Shown: positions 41,480 through 50,625 of the stretch, piece after piece | How positions within the stretch are numbered: position 1 is the stretch's first letter | Layout: each line of letters opens with the position of its first letter | Assembly: GCA_910588065.1 (NCBI GenBank) | Contig: CAJUPZ010000011.1 | Span: 20,125 to 84,124, forward strand | Length of the DNA stretch: 64,000 nucleotides | DNA from: an uncultured Muribaculaceae bacterium | GTDB lineage: Bacteria; Bacteroidota; Bacteroidia; Bacteroidales; Muribaculaceae | Direction of reading: 5' to 3' | Program-made: the position numbers and the translations under genes | The notes under the pieces: model-generated | Told to the model about the DNA's origin: nothing | What the model saw: the letters and a program-made list of their open reading frames with translations, nothing else | The model's database searches: none

Positions 41480-43306
41480 ATGAAATTCAATAAAATTCTC
41501 CTGGTTCTCGCACTCGCCCTCTTCGGGCTGGGTGCCTGCACCGACGAGGTGAAATACGACCCCGCGCAGCCCGAGGCAAATGTTGAGGCTTACTTCCCCG
41601 CTGCGCTCGGCACATCTGTGTCGCTCGACAACGACCAGAACCAGTTTACAGTGCCTGTTTACCGCACCTCAAAGAGCGGCGCACAGACAATCGCGCTCAG
41701 CGCAACCTCTACCGACAACCTCTTCACAGTAGCCAGCGCAGTGACTTTTGCCGACGGCTCTGACGAGGCTCTCGTGCCCGTTGACTTTGATTTCTCTTCT
41801 ATCGAAGCCAACAAAAGCTACTCTGTGACCATAACCATCGATGATGCTGCAACAACTCCCTACGGCAAACGCACCCAGACCTTCGCAATCAAATATGCTC
41901 CCTGGAGCGCCTGGAAGGTGATGAACGGCTATGCCCAGTGGACTACTCCCTTCAATGGCGGTACTTTCGAGGTGTCTATCGCTCAGCGTTCAAACCTGCT
42001 TGACCCCAACCAGATTCAGGTTCGTACAGTCGGTTATAAGGATGATCCTGACGGTCTCAAAGGCATCGCTGCATGGGATAACCCCATCGTTTATGATATT
42101 GATCTTTCTACCGGCATTGTTTCGCTCCCCCTCACTGATACCGGCGAGGCTTACAGCGGTGGCGGCACAATCTGGGAATGCGACCTGTACAATTACTACA
42201 AGTATTTCAAGACTCCCAACGGCGAAAGCCGCGATGAGTACAAAGATGCCTGCACATTCAACTCAGAAACCGGTGTCCTCACCATTGAGATGGGCTATTT
42301 CGTTGTTAACAGTGGCACAATTCTTGGTTCATACGGCACATTCACCGAGTTTATCCAGCTCCCCGGCTATCCTGACTACAGCATGTACTTTGCCAACAAC
42401 GGTTCTGTAATCACAGAGCAGGGCAAGGAATTCGCTGTGCTCACTATTGCCAAAGGTTCTGACGTAAACGGCTTCGCTCTCAAACTCGTCCCCGGTTATC
42501 TTTCAGAAGAAGAAATCGCTGAGGTTGCTGACGACATGAAGGCCGAAGAGGAGTTGACTCTTTATTATGACGGTGGTGACTTCCAGTTCCCCATCGCTGA
42601 AGATGGCGACCAGACTCTCGTAGCCCTCACATACGATGCTATGGGCAATTACCTCAACACTCAGTCTTACCACTTCTACTACGAAGTGCAGCAGAAAGAC
42701 TGGAATGCAGGTTGGACTCCCCTCGCCGATAAGCTCCTCTACACCGACTACTTCAATTTCAGCAAGCCCGAGTCTTGGGAAGTAGAGGTGCAGGAAAGCA
42801 ACAAATACCCCGGCTACTACCGTATCGTTAAGCCCTACGCAGAAGTTATTGATCCGTCTGAATTGGAGCGTGGTCACTACTACATCTATTTCGATGGTTC
42901 AAATCCGGATCAGGCATATGTGGAACTTTCATATACTTCACTCGGACATTACTTTGCTTCAGAAGCATATATGCTGCTTGCTTACGGTGGCGCTACCGAA
43001 GCTGACGTAACTGCCGCCGGAATGTGGGGCACATGGAAGGACAATACGCTCACTATGCCCAAACAGTCTATCGGATGGGTCGGCGCTCTCTCAGCCGGAA
43101 AGTGGCTTTATTACACTGGCTCAATGAATGCCTCTGAAATTAAGCTCCTCCAGCCCATACCTGCTGCTGACGAAGACGAGCCCGGTCTCGGAGAGGAAGC
43201 CTTCAAGGCTGTTGCCAAAAAGCAGATCGCTACCGGCAGCAACGCAATGCCTGTCAAGAATGCGAAAAAGAACCGCAAACTCAACACATCTGCTCCCCTC
43301 ATCTAA
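41480..43306 (+). CDS. Surface lipoprotein of the SusCD locus, function unknown
   Basis: 608 residues. Lipoprotein signal with cysteine in GLGACTDEVKYD; the acidic residues after Cys suggest surface display. Residues about 25-140 look like a Calx-beta/DUF-type β-sandwich (FTVPVYRTSKSGAQTIALSATSTDNLFTV ... YSVTITIDDAATTPYG). The rest is Trp/Tyr-rich β-structure (WSAWKVMNGYAQWTTPFNGG) in which aromatic-rich repeats of about 100 residues recur, and the end is basic (KNAKKNRKLN). Analogous extra lipoproteins accompany peptide-importing SusCD complexes such as BT2261-2264. It probably widens or tunes substrate capture; no enzyme motif is visible. Confidence 0.75.
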   Translation: MKFNKILLVLALALFGLGACTDEVKYDPAQPEANVEAYFPAALGTSVSLDNDQNQFTVPVYRTSKSGAQTIALSATSTDNLFTVASAVTFADGSDEALVPVDFDFSSIEANKSYSVTITIDDAATTPYGKRTQTFAIKYAPWSAWKVMNGYAQWTTPFNGGTFEVSIAQRSNLLDPNQIQVRTVGYKDDPDGLKGIAAWDNPIVYDIDLSTGIVSLPLTDTGEAYSGGGTIWECDLYNYYKYFKTPNGESRDEYKDACTFNSETGVLTIEMGYFVVNSGTILGSYGTFTEFIQLPGYPDYSMYFANNGSVITEQGKEFAVLTIAKGSDVNGFALKLVPGYLSEEEIAEVADDMKAEEELTLYYDGGDFQFPIAEDGDQTLVALTYDAMGNYLNTQSYHFYYEVQQKDWNAGWTPLADKLLYTDYFNFSKPESWEVEVQESNKYPGYYRIVKPYAEVIDPSELERGHYYIYFDGSNPDQAYVELSYTSLGHYFASEAYMLLAYGGATEADVTAAGMWGTWKDNTLTMPKQSIGWVGALSAGKWLYYTGSMNASEIKLLQPIPAADEDEPGLGEEAFKAVAKKQIATGSNAMPVKNAKKNRKLNTSAPLI

Positions 43307-43334
43307 TCCGAATCAACCCATACCCTCCTGATAC

Positions 43335-43367
43335 AAGGGGCGGACGCATCATGCGCCCGCCCCTTTT
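43335..43367 (+). terminator. Terminator of the SusCD-lipoprotein operon
   Basis: AAGGGGCGG and CCGCCCCTT pair, with an inner CGCAT/ATGCG stem and one mismatch, followed by TTTT. It separates the operon from the protease gene. Confidence 0.75.
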
Positions 43368-43435
43368 CACATCCCCCTGTCACCCGCTCTCCGCGCGTGA
43401 TGAGGGTGAATAGTGCAGGATGCACGATTATTTTG

Positions 43436-43462
43436 TTATCCGCACGCGCAGTGTGCGGATAA
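43436..43462. repeat. 10-bp inverted repeat upstream of the subtilase
   Basis: TTATCCGCAC (43436-43445) and GTGCGGATAA (43453-43462) are perfect inverted copies with a 7-base spacer. They sit where the -33 region of the promoter with -7-like TAACTTTA (43468-43475) would be, so they may be an operator. There is no T tract, so a terminator is unlikely. Confidence 0.6.
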
Positions 43463-43501
43463 TTTACTAACTTTACACGCTAAACTCATCATACCATCAG
43501 C

Positions 43502-45733
43502 ATGAAAACATTCTACACATTTGCAGCTATGCTTCTCGTTGCCGCCTGTGCTTTCGCTCAGGCAAGAGTGGCACCCGTTGCGCGTTTCCTCGTCCATCAG
43601 GCCGAGCACGCGCAGTCGCGCACAGACGTTGAGCGTCCGGTGCTCGCCTTCGTCGACCTTGACAAAGACACCTCATATTCCAATCTTGCCTCAACCCCCG
43701 GCGTTGAGATTGTCAGCGTGCGAGGCTCCATAGCCCTTGTGCGTTTCCCAATAGGCAAGACCGATGACATAGCAGCCATGCCCGGCATCAAGTCGATATC
43801 TTTCGGCTACGAGGCAAAGCCCCTTATGGACGAAGCCCGCAAGGTGTCATACGTCGACCAGGTGCAGCAGGGCACCGATCTGCCCGAGGGTAAGAATTAC
43901 CGTGGACGCGGAGTGATTCTCGGCATGATGGACACCGGCCTCGATGCAAACCATATCAATTTCTATGACACACAGCAGCAGGCTAACCGCATAACATGGT
44001 GTGCCACAATCTACGGCACCGAGGGCAGTATGACAGAATATGACTCTCCCGCAAAGATTCTCGCCTTCTCAACCGACAATCCCCGAAGCACCCACGGCAC
44101 CCATGTTGCCGGCATCATGAGCGGAGCCTTCAACAAAAAAGGCTCTGTCGCAACCACCGAGGGCAAGAAGGACAAGAATGTGCCATTCTATGGCGTTGCC
44201 CCCTCCGCCGAGCTCAATCTCTGCGCCGGCGACCTTTATGAAACAAACATCACCCTCGCCGCCGAGGCTGTGCTGAACAGAGCCAAGGCTGCCGGCAAGC
44301 CCGCTGTGTTCAATCTCTCCGTTGGGTCAGTCGCCGGCCCGCATGACGGCACTGATGCCTACAACCGCTATATGAATGAGCTTGGCAAGGAGATGGTGAT
44401 ATGCATCGCCGCCGGCAATGACGGCACCGAGCCTATATCTCTGCAGGCTGACTTCGCAGCCACACCCGAGGTGAAGACAGCCCTGGGAAAGTCCGGCGAG
44501 TCGTGGAGCGGACTGGTGGATGTGTGGAACTCCACCGCAACACCCTTTGATGTCACCCTCGCTTTTGTAAACTCGTCCACCGGCGATGTGGCATGGAGCG
44601 TGGCTATACCCACCGATATGGGTGACGGCAAGGTGTTCCTGCTCTCAAATTCAGCCGACAATACATCCGGAGCAACCCACAACACTGTGTTTGACAAAGG
44701 TTTCTCCTCCTCATCCAATGTCTACGCCGCCACAGCTGTGGATGGCGACAACAACCGCTACAACGCCCAGATTCAATTCTCGCTCACTCCCGCACAGGGC
44801 TCGGCGCTCGTGCCGGTGCTCATATTCAAGGGCACTGCAGGCAGTCTGGACGCTTATTCGCAGAGCAGCTCGGGCCTTGTGTTCACCAACACAATCGGTG
44901 GCGGTGAAGCAGCCGGATATACTGCCGGAAACGCTTCGCAGAGCATCAATAATCTCGCTATGGCCGAAAATATAATATGTGTGGGCTCGTACACCGACCG
45001 CATAAAGTGGCCGACCCTCAGCGGCGAAATCTACGCCTATTCCAACTATTCGGAGGATGCCGTCGGTCAGGTGAGCGACTTCACCTCGTATGGCGATGGC
45101 CCGACACGCCACCTGCCTGACTTCTGTGCACCCGGCATGGGCATAATATCAAGCTTCAGCCAATATTATGTGAATACCCTGAATGTGGAGGACAAGGGGC
45201 TGAGCGCTAAGGTCACCACCTCGCAGAATGTCTCCACCGGCTCGCGCTCAAACCCCTGGGGCATTGAGCAGGGCACCTCGATGGCCACCCCCTACGTGGC
45301 GGGTGCAGTTGCCATGATGCTGGAGGCCAATCCCGCGCTCGGGGTGGCAGACATACGCTCCATCCTCAGCTCCACCTGCATGCAGCGCACCGGTCGCACT
45401 GAAGCCGAGCAGCTTCAGTGGGGTGCCGGAGCTGTCAATGTGCTCGATGCCGTGCGCAAGGTTCTCGGCCTTACCTCAGGGGTGGCTGACATCAGAGGCG
45501 ATGCCGGCAGCCGCCTTGCTGTTGAGGTGTTCTCCGGTTCGGTTGTCGCTAAGGTTGCCGGTGCGTCAGCTGTGACCGCACGGCTCTTCTCCTCATCCGG
45601 CGCGCTCGCTGCCTCCGCGCAGGGTGGTGCAGGGCAGGTGAGCCTCTCCACCGCCGGTCTGCAGAAGGGTGTGTATGTGCTCGCTGTCGATGCCGACGGT
45701 GCGTCGGCAAGCAAATCTGTTGTGATTGAATAA
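43502..45733 (+). CDS. Secreted subtilisin-like serine protease (S8) with a T9SS-type-A-like tail
   Basis: 743 residues. Signal peptide to about AFAQ (20), then a pro-region. Catalytic triad all present: D144 (GMMDTGLDAN), H198 (STHGTHVAGIMSG) and S593 (GTSMATPYVAGA). A β-rich insertion of about 180 residues (335-510) lies between the oxyanion Asn region (AAGNDG) and Ser593. The last 85 residues form a short β-domain ending GLQKGVYVLAVDADG...KSVVIE, resembling type A sorting domains of the type IX secretion system. It is expected to digest proteins outside the cell and feed the SusCD importer 2 kb upstream (inference). It has its own promoter region with an inverted repeat. Confidence 0.93.
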   Translation: MKTFYTFAAMLLVAACAFAQARVAPVARFLVHQAEHAQSRTDVERPVLAFVDLDKDTSYSNLASTPGVEIVSVRGSIALVRFPIGKTDDIAAMPGIKSISFGYEAKPLMDEARKVSYVDQVQQGTDLPEGKNYRGRGVILGMMDTGLDANHINFYDTQQQANRITWCATIYGTEGSMTEYDSPAKILAFSTDNPRSTHGTHVAGIMSGAFNKKGSVATTEGKKDKNVPFYGVAPSAELNLCAGDLYETNITLAAEAVLNRAKAAGKPAVFNLSVGSVAGPHDGTDAYNRYMNELGKEMVICIAAGNDGTEPISLQADFAATPEVKTALGKSGESWSGLVDVWNSTATPFDVTLAFVNSSTGDVAWSVAIPTDMGDGKVFLLSNSADNTSGATHNTVFDKGFSSSSNVYAATAVDGDNNRYNAQIQFSLTPAQGSALVPVLIFKGTAGSLDAYSQSSSGLVFTNTIGGGEAAGYTAGNASQSINNLAMAENIICVGSYTDRIKWPTLSGEIYAYSNYSEDAVGQVSDFTSYGDGPTRHLPDFCAPGMGIISSFSQYYVNTLNVEDKGLSAKVTTSQNVSTGSRSNPWGIEQGTSMATPYVAGAVAMMLEANPALGVADIRSILSSTCMQRTGRTEAEQLQWGAGAVNVLDAVRKVLGLTSGVADIRGDAGSRLAVEVFSGSVVAKVAGASAVTARLFSSSGALAASAQGGAGQVSLSTAGLQKGVYVLAVDADGASASKSVVIE

Positions 45734-45758
45734 TCCTTTTAATTAACATAATACTGAA

Positions 45759-46217
45759 ATGGCAAATTGGTTTGAATGTAAAGTGCGCTATGACAAAATG
45801 ATGGAAAACGGCCTTGTGAAGAAGGTCAACGAACCATACCTCGTCGACGCACTCTCCTTCACGGAAGCTGAATCGCGCATTATTGAAGAGCAGCGCCCAT
45901 TTATCTCGGGCGAGTTCAGCGTCAGCGCCGTAAAGCGCACAAAAATATCTGAAATTTTCTGGGACGACTCCGCCGACAAATGGTGGCTTGTGAAAGTGGC
46001 CTTCATCACTATCGATGAAAAGACAGCCGCCGAAAAGAAAACCACCACCCTGATACTCACCGCCGCAAACGACCTCAAGGGCGCTTACGACAACTTTATG
46101 GAAGGTATGCAGGGAACTATGGGCGACTTCGAAATCCAGAGCATTACCGAAACACCGCTGATGGACGTTTACAAGGCTAAGCTGGAGAGCCGTCCCGCCG
46201 CTCCGGCCGCCGAATGA
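45759..46217 (+). CDS. DUF4494 protein
   Basis: 152 residues, cytoplasmic, no signal. Starts ANWFECKVRYDKMMENGLVKKVNEPYLVDALSFTEAE, the typical opening of the Bacteroidetes DUF4494 family, whose function is unknown. Mixed α/β with a compact W-W stretch (SADKWWLVKVAFITID). It is 25 bases after the protease and overlaps the YggS gene by 4 bases (ATGA), so it is tied to the latter. In related genomes this family frequently neighbours yggS. Confidence 0.85.
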   Translation: MANWFECKVRYDKMMENGLVKKVNEPYLVDALSFTEAESRIIEEQRPFISGEFSVSAVKRTKISEIFWDDSADKWWLVKVAFITIDEKTAAEKKTTTLILTAANDLKGAYDNFMEGMQGTMGDFEIQSITETPLMDVYKAKLESRPAAPAAE

Positions 46218-46885
46218 CATCCTCTGTAGCATCTCGCATCGCATCACTGTCACGCCGCCTGCCGGGCGGCGTGACACTTGTCGCGGTGTCGAAGTTCCAC
46301 CCCGTCGAAGCTATCGCCGAAGCGTATGCCGCCGGCCAGAGGGTGTTTGGCGAGAGCAGGGCGCAGGAGCTCGCCCTGAAGGTGCCGGCACTCCCCGCTG
46401 ACATAGAATGGCACTTCATCGGCCACCTGCAGTCAAATAAAGTGAAGGCTGTGGTGCCGCTTGTCCACACCATCCAGAGCGTCGACTCCCTGAAGCTCCT
46501 CCGCGCCATCGATGATGAGGCACGCAAAACAGGCAAGGTGGTGAATGTGCTGCTGCAGGTTCATGTGGCCGCCGAGGAAACAAAATTCGGCTTCTCGCCC
46601 GAAGAGCTTGCCGGCATAGCCGCCGAGGCTGCCGCAATGACAGGTGCCCGCGTCACGGGAGTGATGGGTATGGCGTCGAACACCGATGACGCCGGCCGCA
46701 TAGCTGCCGACTTCGCAGCTATAAAGAGCTGCTTCGATGCCCTTGCCGCCGGAGCCTTTGCAGGACGGCATCACTTCGCAACCGTGAGCATGGGCATGAG
46801 CGGTGACTGGCCCCTGGCGGTTGACCACGGCAGCAATATGGTGCGTATCGGAAGCGATATTTTCGGCGAAAGGCAATATTTTTAG
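46214..46885 (+). CDS. YggS/PLPBP pyridoxal phosphate-binding protein
   Basis: 223 residues. It binds PLP without known catalysis and keeps vitamin B6 and amino/keto acid pools balanced. The PLP lysine is in TLVAVSKFHPVEAI; further landmarks are RVFGESRAQEL, WHFIGHLQSNKVKAVV, HTIQSVDSLKLL, and the C-terminal VSMGMSGDWPLAVDHGSNMVRIGSDIFG. All fit the standard family. Start is at the ATGA overlap with DUF4494. Confidence 0.95.
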   Translation: MTSSVASRIASLSRRLPGGVTLVAVSKFHPVEAIAEAYAAGQRVFGESRAQELALKVPALPADIEWHFIGHLQSNKVKAVVPLVHTIQSVDSLKLLRAIDDEARKTGKVVNVLLQVHVAAEETKFGFSPEELAGIAAEAAAMTGARVTGVMGMASNTDDAGRIAADFAAIKSCFDALAAGAFAGRHHFATVSMGMSGDWPLAVDHGSNMVRIGSDIFGERQYF

Positions 46886-46915
46886 CATCTTGCGTCTTTT
46901 CTCTGAAAAAAATGC

Positions 46916-46929
46916 CTAACTTTACACGC
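46916..46929 (+). promoter_or_regulatory. Shared promoter-like 14-mer before the MFS gene
   Basis: CTAACTTTACACGC occurs here and again at 43467-43480 before the protease. TAACTTTA resembles the -7 box with one change. The copies lie 30-35 bases before their start codons. Confidence 0.4.
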
Positions 46930-46960
46930 AGAAAACATAAATCAATACCAAATCCTAATT

Positions 46961-48304
46961 ATGAGTAACCAATCCAAACAATGGGGTGCTATTATAGTTA
47001 TGATAGCGCTCTTTGCAATGATTGCTTTTGTGACAAACCTCTGCTCACCTATGGCGGTTATTGTGAAAAACCAGTTCGGAGCTTCAAACCTCCAGTCTCA
47101 GATAGGCAACTACGGCAACTTCATAGCCTATCTCGTCATGGGTATCCCCGCAGGTATGCTTATCAAGAAATTCGGCTACAAAACAACAGCCCTCATGGCT
47201 CTCGTTGTCGGAATCATCGCCATTCTCATCCAATATATGAGCGGTTGGGAAAGCATGGCCTCTTGCGCTTTCTGGGTTTACCTCACCGGCGCTTTCATCG
47301 GCGGCCTGTGCATGTGTATGCTCAACACTGTTGTTAACCCCATGCTCAATATCCTCGGCGGTGGCGGCAACAAAGGCAACCAGCTCATCCAGATCGGCGG
47401 TGTGTTCAACAGCGCTGCAGCAGTGGCCGTGTACATCATAATGGGCGCACTCATCGGCGAAGCTACAAAAGCTACCGTGAGCGACGCTACTCCCGCTCTG
47501 TTCATCGCCCTCGGCATCTTCGTTGTTGCATTCATCGTCATTCTTTTCACCAAGATTGACGAGCCCGAGCGCGCCGACCTCAAGAAAATCGAGGAGCGCG
47601 AGCACGCCAAGGTTGCAACACCCGCGCAGGACAAAAAATACAGTGCCTTCTCTTTCCGTCACTTCAAGCTCGGTATCCTCGCTATCTTCCTTTACATGGG
47701 TATCGAGGTAGGTGTCCCCACCTATATCCTCCAGTATCTTACTGCCGGCACTGACGCAGCTACCCCCGGACTCGCTATGGATGCCAACATTGTTGGCCTC
47801 ATCGTGGCTGTCTACTGGCTCATGATGCTTGTAGGCCGTTTTGTCGGCGGCATGATCGGCGGCAAGGTGTCTTCAAAGCAGATGATCACTGTTGTGGCTA
47901 TAGCAAGCATGGTTCTGATTCTGTTCGGCATGTTCGCTCCCCAGTCGCTCACAGTCAACATCCCCGGCGTCGACTGGGCCAACCTCTCTGTGATTTGGGC
48001 TCAGGTGCCGGTAGGTATCTTCGCCTTTATCCTTGTGGGTCTCTGCACATCTGTGATGTGGGGCGGCATATTCAACATGGCTGTTGAAGGCCTCGGCAAA
48101 TACACCGCCATCGCTTCAGGCGCTTTCATGACAATGGTGTTCGGCTGCGCTGTGATGGTTGCTATCCAGGCTTGGGTGGCCGACCTCTCCGGCAGCTACA
48201 TGATCAGCTACTTCGTGCCCCTGGCTTGCGCCGCATACATTCTCTTCTACGCCCTCATCGGCTCAAAGAATGTAAACACCGACATCCCTGTCGCAGGCGT
48301 GTGA
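46961..48304 (+). CDS. Sugar MFS transporter (FucP-like)
   Basis: 447 residues with about 12 membrane helices and a short cytoplasmic loop (KIDEPERADLKKIEEREHAK) after helix 6. N-terminal SKQWGAIIVMIALFAMIAFVTNLCSPM and the YLVMGIPAGMLIKKFGYKTTAL loop are like FucP/glucose-galactose symporters of Bacteroidetes. The second half has MMLVGRFVGGMIGGKVSSKQ, the repeat of the MFS A motif. The probable substrate is a hexose or fucose, coupled to protons or sodium; specificity is not readable. It has its own terminator and shares a 14-base promoter-region sequence with the protease gene. Confidence 0.85.
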   Translation: MSNQSKQWGAIIVMIALFAMIAFVTNLCSPMAVIVKNQFGASNLQSQIGNYGNFIAYLVMGIPAGMLIKKFGYKTTALMALVVGIIAILIQYMSGWESMASCAFWVYLTGAFIGGLCMCMLNTVVNPMLNILGGGGNKGNQLIQIGGVFNSAAAVAVYIIMGALIGEATKATVSDATPALFIALGIFVVAFIVILFTKIDEPERADLKKIEEREHAKVATPAQDKKYSAFSFRHFKLGILAIFLYMGIEVGVPTYILQYLTAGTDAATPGLAMDANIVGLIVAVYWLMMLVGRFVGGMIGGKVSSKQMITVVAIASMVLILFGMFAPQSLTVNIPGVDWANLSVIWAQVPVGIFAFILVGLCTSVMWGGIFNMAVEGLGKYTAIASGAFMTMVFGCAVMVAIQAWVADLSGSYMISYFVPLACAAYILFYALIGSKNVNTDIPVAGV

Positions 48305-48335
48305 TAGAAAAGTCATATTCCGATTATAACCACAG

Positions 48336-48368
48336 AAGGGCTCCGCAACGCTGCGGAGCCCTTTTTTT
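48336..48368 (+). terminator. Terminator of the MFS transporter gene
   Basis: AAGGGCTCCGCA and TGCGGAGCCCTT form a perfect 12-bp stem with a 4-base loop and a T7 tail. Confidence 0.93.
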
Positions 48369-48399
48369 CTGCCGACACTCCCGATACTGTCGGTCATTA

Positions 48400-48431
48400 T
48401 TTGCAAAGTTTAAGGGTAATGACTACTTTTG
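48400..48431 (+). promoter_or_regulatory. Promoter of the transketolase gene
   Basis: TTTG (48400-48403), 20 bases, TACTTTTG (48424-48431): both elements and the spacing match the consensus. Start of RNA near 48438, about 27 bases before the ATG at 48465. Confidence 0.75.
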
Positions 48432-48464
48432 TGCTGTGAAATCCTTCACTCGCACCAATACACT

Positions 48465-50495
48465 ATGGATAAAAAAATAATGGATTCGGCAGCCGACAAC
48501 ATCCGTGTGCTCGTTGCCGCTATGGTAGAAAAAGCTAACTCCGGACACCCCGGTGGCGCAATGGGCGCAGCCGACTTCGTCAATGTGCTTTATTCCCAGT
48601 TTCTTGTCACTGACCCGCAGGATCCCACATGGATTGCCCGTGACCGATTCTTCCTCGACCCCGGACACATGTCGCCTATGCTCTACAGCGTCCTCGCCCT
48701 TTGCGGATACTACACAATCGAGGAACTGCAGCAGTTCCGCCAGTGGGGCAGCATAACACCCGGACACCCCGAGCTCGACCCCGCCCACGGTGTTGAAAAC
48801 ACTTCCGGACCCCTCGGTCAGGGTCACACCATGGCTGTTGGTGCCGCTATCGCGGAGAGATTCCTCGCTGCCCGCTTCGGCGACTGGATTTCACACAAAA
48901 CATATGCTTTCATCTCCGACGGCGGTATCCAGGAGGAGATAAGTCAGGGCGCAGGCCGCATTGCCGGCTACCTCGGCCTGAGCAACCTCATAATGTTCTT
49001 CGACAGCAACAAAGTGCAGCTCTCTACTGATGTTGACGCTGTTGACAACGAGGACTACGCCGCAAAATACCGCGCATGGCACTGGAACGTAATCGAAATA
49101 GACGGTTGCGACCCGGAGCAGATTGCGCAAGCGCTCCGCACCGCGCAGCAGGAAACAGAAAAACCGACCCTCATTATCGGCAACACTGTGATGGGTCGCG
49201 GTTGCGTCGATGCCAACGGAGCTAACTTCGAAGGCAAATGCAGCACTCACGGCCAGCCCCTCAGCAAAAGCGGTGCCGATGTGCCCAAAACAATCGCCAA
49301 TCTTGGCGGTGACCCGGAGAACCCCTGGGTTATACGCCCCGAAGTGGCTCAGCTTTACGCGCAGCGCCGCGAGGAGCTTGCGAAAATAGTTGCCGCACGT
49401 CGCGCGGAAGAGAAAAAGTGGGCTGCCGAGAATCCCGACAAGGCTCTGCAGCTCAAAAACTATATCAACGGTGTCCTTCCTGAGATAGACTACCGCGCCA
49501 TTGTCCACAAAGCTGACATCGCAACCCGCACCGCATCCGCAAACGTGCTGTCGCTCCTCGGCGAAAAAATCGGCAACATGATTGTGTCTTCAGCCGACCT
49601 CGCCAACTCCGACAAAACCGAGGCGTTCCTCAAAAAGACAGGCGCCCTCTGCGCCGGCGACTTCTCGGGAGCGTTCCTCCACGCCGGTGTGGCCGAGCTC
49701 ACAATGGCCGCTGTCATGAACGGCATTGTGCTCCACGGCGCAATGATGGCCGCCTGCGGCACATTCTTCGTGTTCTCCGACTACATGAAGCCCGCAGTGC
49801 GCATGGCTGCCCTGATGCAGCTGCCCGTGAAATATGTGTGGACACACGATGCGTTCAGAGTTGGGGAGGATGGTCCCACCCACGAGCCTATCGAGCAGGA
49901 AGCGCAGATAAGGCTCCTCGAGCAGGTGAGAAACCTTTCCGGCAAGCGCTCCGTGCTTGTGCTCCGCCCCGCCGACAGCGCCGAGACAACTATCGCATGG
50001 GAGATGGCGATGAACAACAGCTCCACACCCACAGCCCTCATACTCACACGCCAGGATGTGCGCGACCTGCCGTCGCCCACCGGCAACCGCTACGAGGAGG
50101 CTCTCGGCACACGCCGCGGTGGCTATGTTGTGCTCGACTCTCCCTCTGCCCATGTCACCCTTGTGGGCAACGGCTCCGAGGTGTCGCTCCTTTGCGATGT
50201 AGCCGTCAAGCTCGAAGCCGAGGGAATTCCCGCGAGAGTGGTGTCAGTGCCATCCATCGGCCTGTTCCTTGACCAGGATGAGGAGTATCGCGCAAGCGTG
50301 ATACCCGCCGGGGTGCCGACATTCGGCCTCACCGCCGGCCTCCCCTCTACCCTCAGGGAAGTTGTTGGTTGCAATGCTGAGATTTTCGGCCTCGACCGCT
50401 TCGGTGCAAGTGCCCCCTATAAAGTGCTTGACGAGAAATTCGGCTTCACACCCGATGCTGTCCTTGAGCGCGTGCGCGTCTTTATCGGTGAATGA
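48465..50495 (+). CDS. tkt: Transketolase
   Basis: 676 residues from ATG 48465 (MDKKIMDSAADNIRVL); a longer in-frame start would lie on the promoter -7 box. Thiamine-diphosphate enzyme of the non-oxidative pentose phosphate pathway. Seen: substrate loop KANSGHPGGAMGAADF, GHPELDPAHGVENTSGPLGQG, the ThDP motif FISDGGIQEEISQGAG...DSN (with SDGG instead of the usual GDG), the second domain WTHDAFRVGEDGPTHEPIEQ, and a C-terminal regulatory domain. Single gene with a strong promoter. Confidence 0.96.
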   Translation: MDKKIMDSAADNIRVLVAAMVEKANSGHPGGAMGAADFVNVLYSQFLVTDPQDPTWIARDRFFLDPGHMSPMLYSVLALCGYYTIEELQQFRQWGSITPGHPELDPAHGVENTSGPLGQGHTMAVGAAIAERFLAARFGDWISHKTYAFISDGGIQEEISQGAGRIAGYLGLSNLIMFFDSNKVQLSTDVDAVDNEDYAAKYRAWHWNVIEIDGCDPEQIAQALRTAQQETEKPTLIIGNTVMGRGCVDANGANFEGKCSTHGQPLSKSGADVPKTIANLGGDPENPWVIRPEVAQLYAQRREELAKIVAARRAEEKKWAAENPDKALQLKNYINGVLPEIDYRAIVHKADIATRTASANVLSLLGEKIGNMIVSSADLANSDKTEAFLKKTGALCAGDFSGAFLHAGVAELTMAAVMNGIVLHGAMMAACGTFFVFSDYMKPAVRMAALMQLPVKYVWTHDAFRVGEDGPTHEPIEQEAQIRLLEQVRNLSGKRSVLVLRPADSAETTIAWEMAMNNSSTPTALILTRQDVRDLPSPTGNRYEEALGTRRGGYVVLDSPSAHVTLVGNGSEVSLLCDVAVKLEAEGIPARVVSVPSIGLFLDQDEEYRASVIPAGVPTFGLTAGLPSTLREVVGCNAEIFGLDRFGASAPYKVLDEKFGFTPDAVLERVRVFIGE

Positions 50496-50574
50496 TATAG
50501 CGTGACATATCCCCTGTAGGTATATTTTTTAATAAAATTTTTAAAAAGTATAATGATTTTTAAAGATAAATGTG

Positions 50575-50582
50575 TAACTTTG
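50575..50582 (+). promoter_or_regulatory. Candidate -7 box of the second ompA-like gene
   Basis: TAACTTTG, an exact -7 match, 44 bases before the start, in a very AT-rich stretch. The -33 element is not clear. Confidence 0.5.
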
Positions 50583-50625
50583 TCGCTCATTTATCACAAA
50601 CACGTTTTAACTAATAATTCTTGCT

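Noticed and set aside
48900..49020. Transketolase thought defective because its cofactor motif reads SDGG rather than GDG
   Set aside because: The remaining cofactor residues and both domains are intact, and single changes at this Gly are tolerated in the family.
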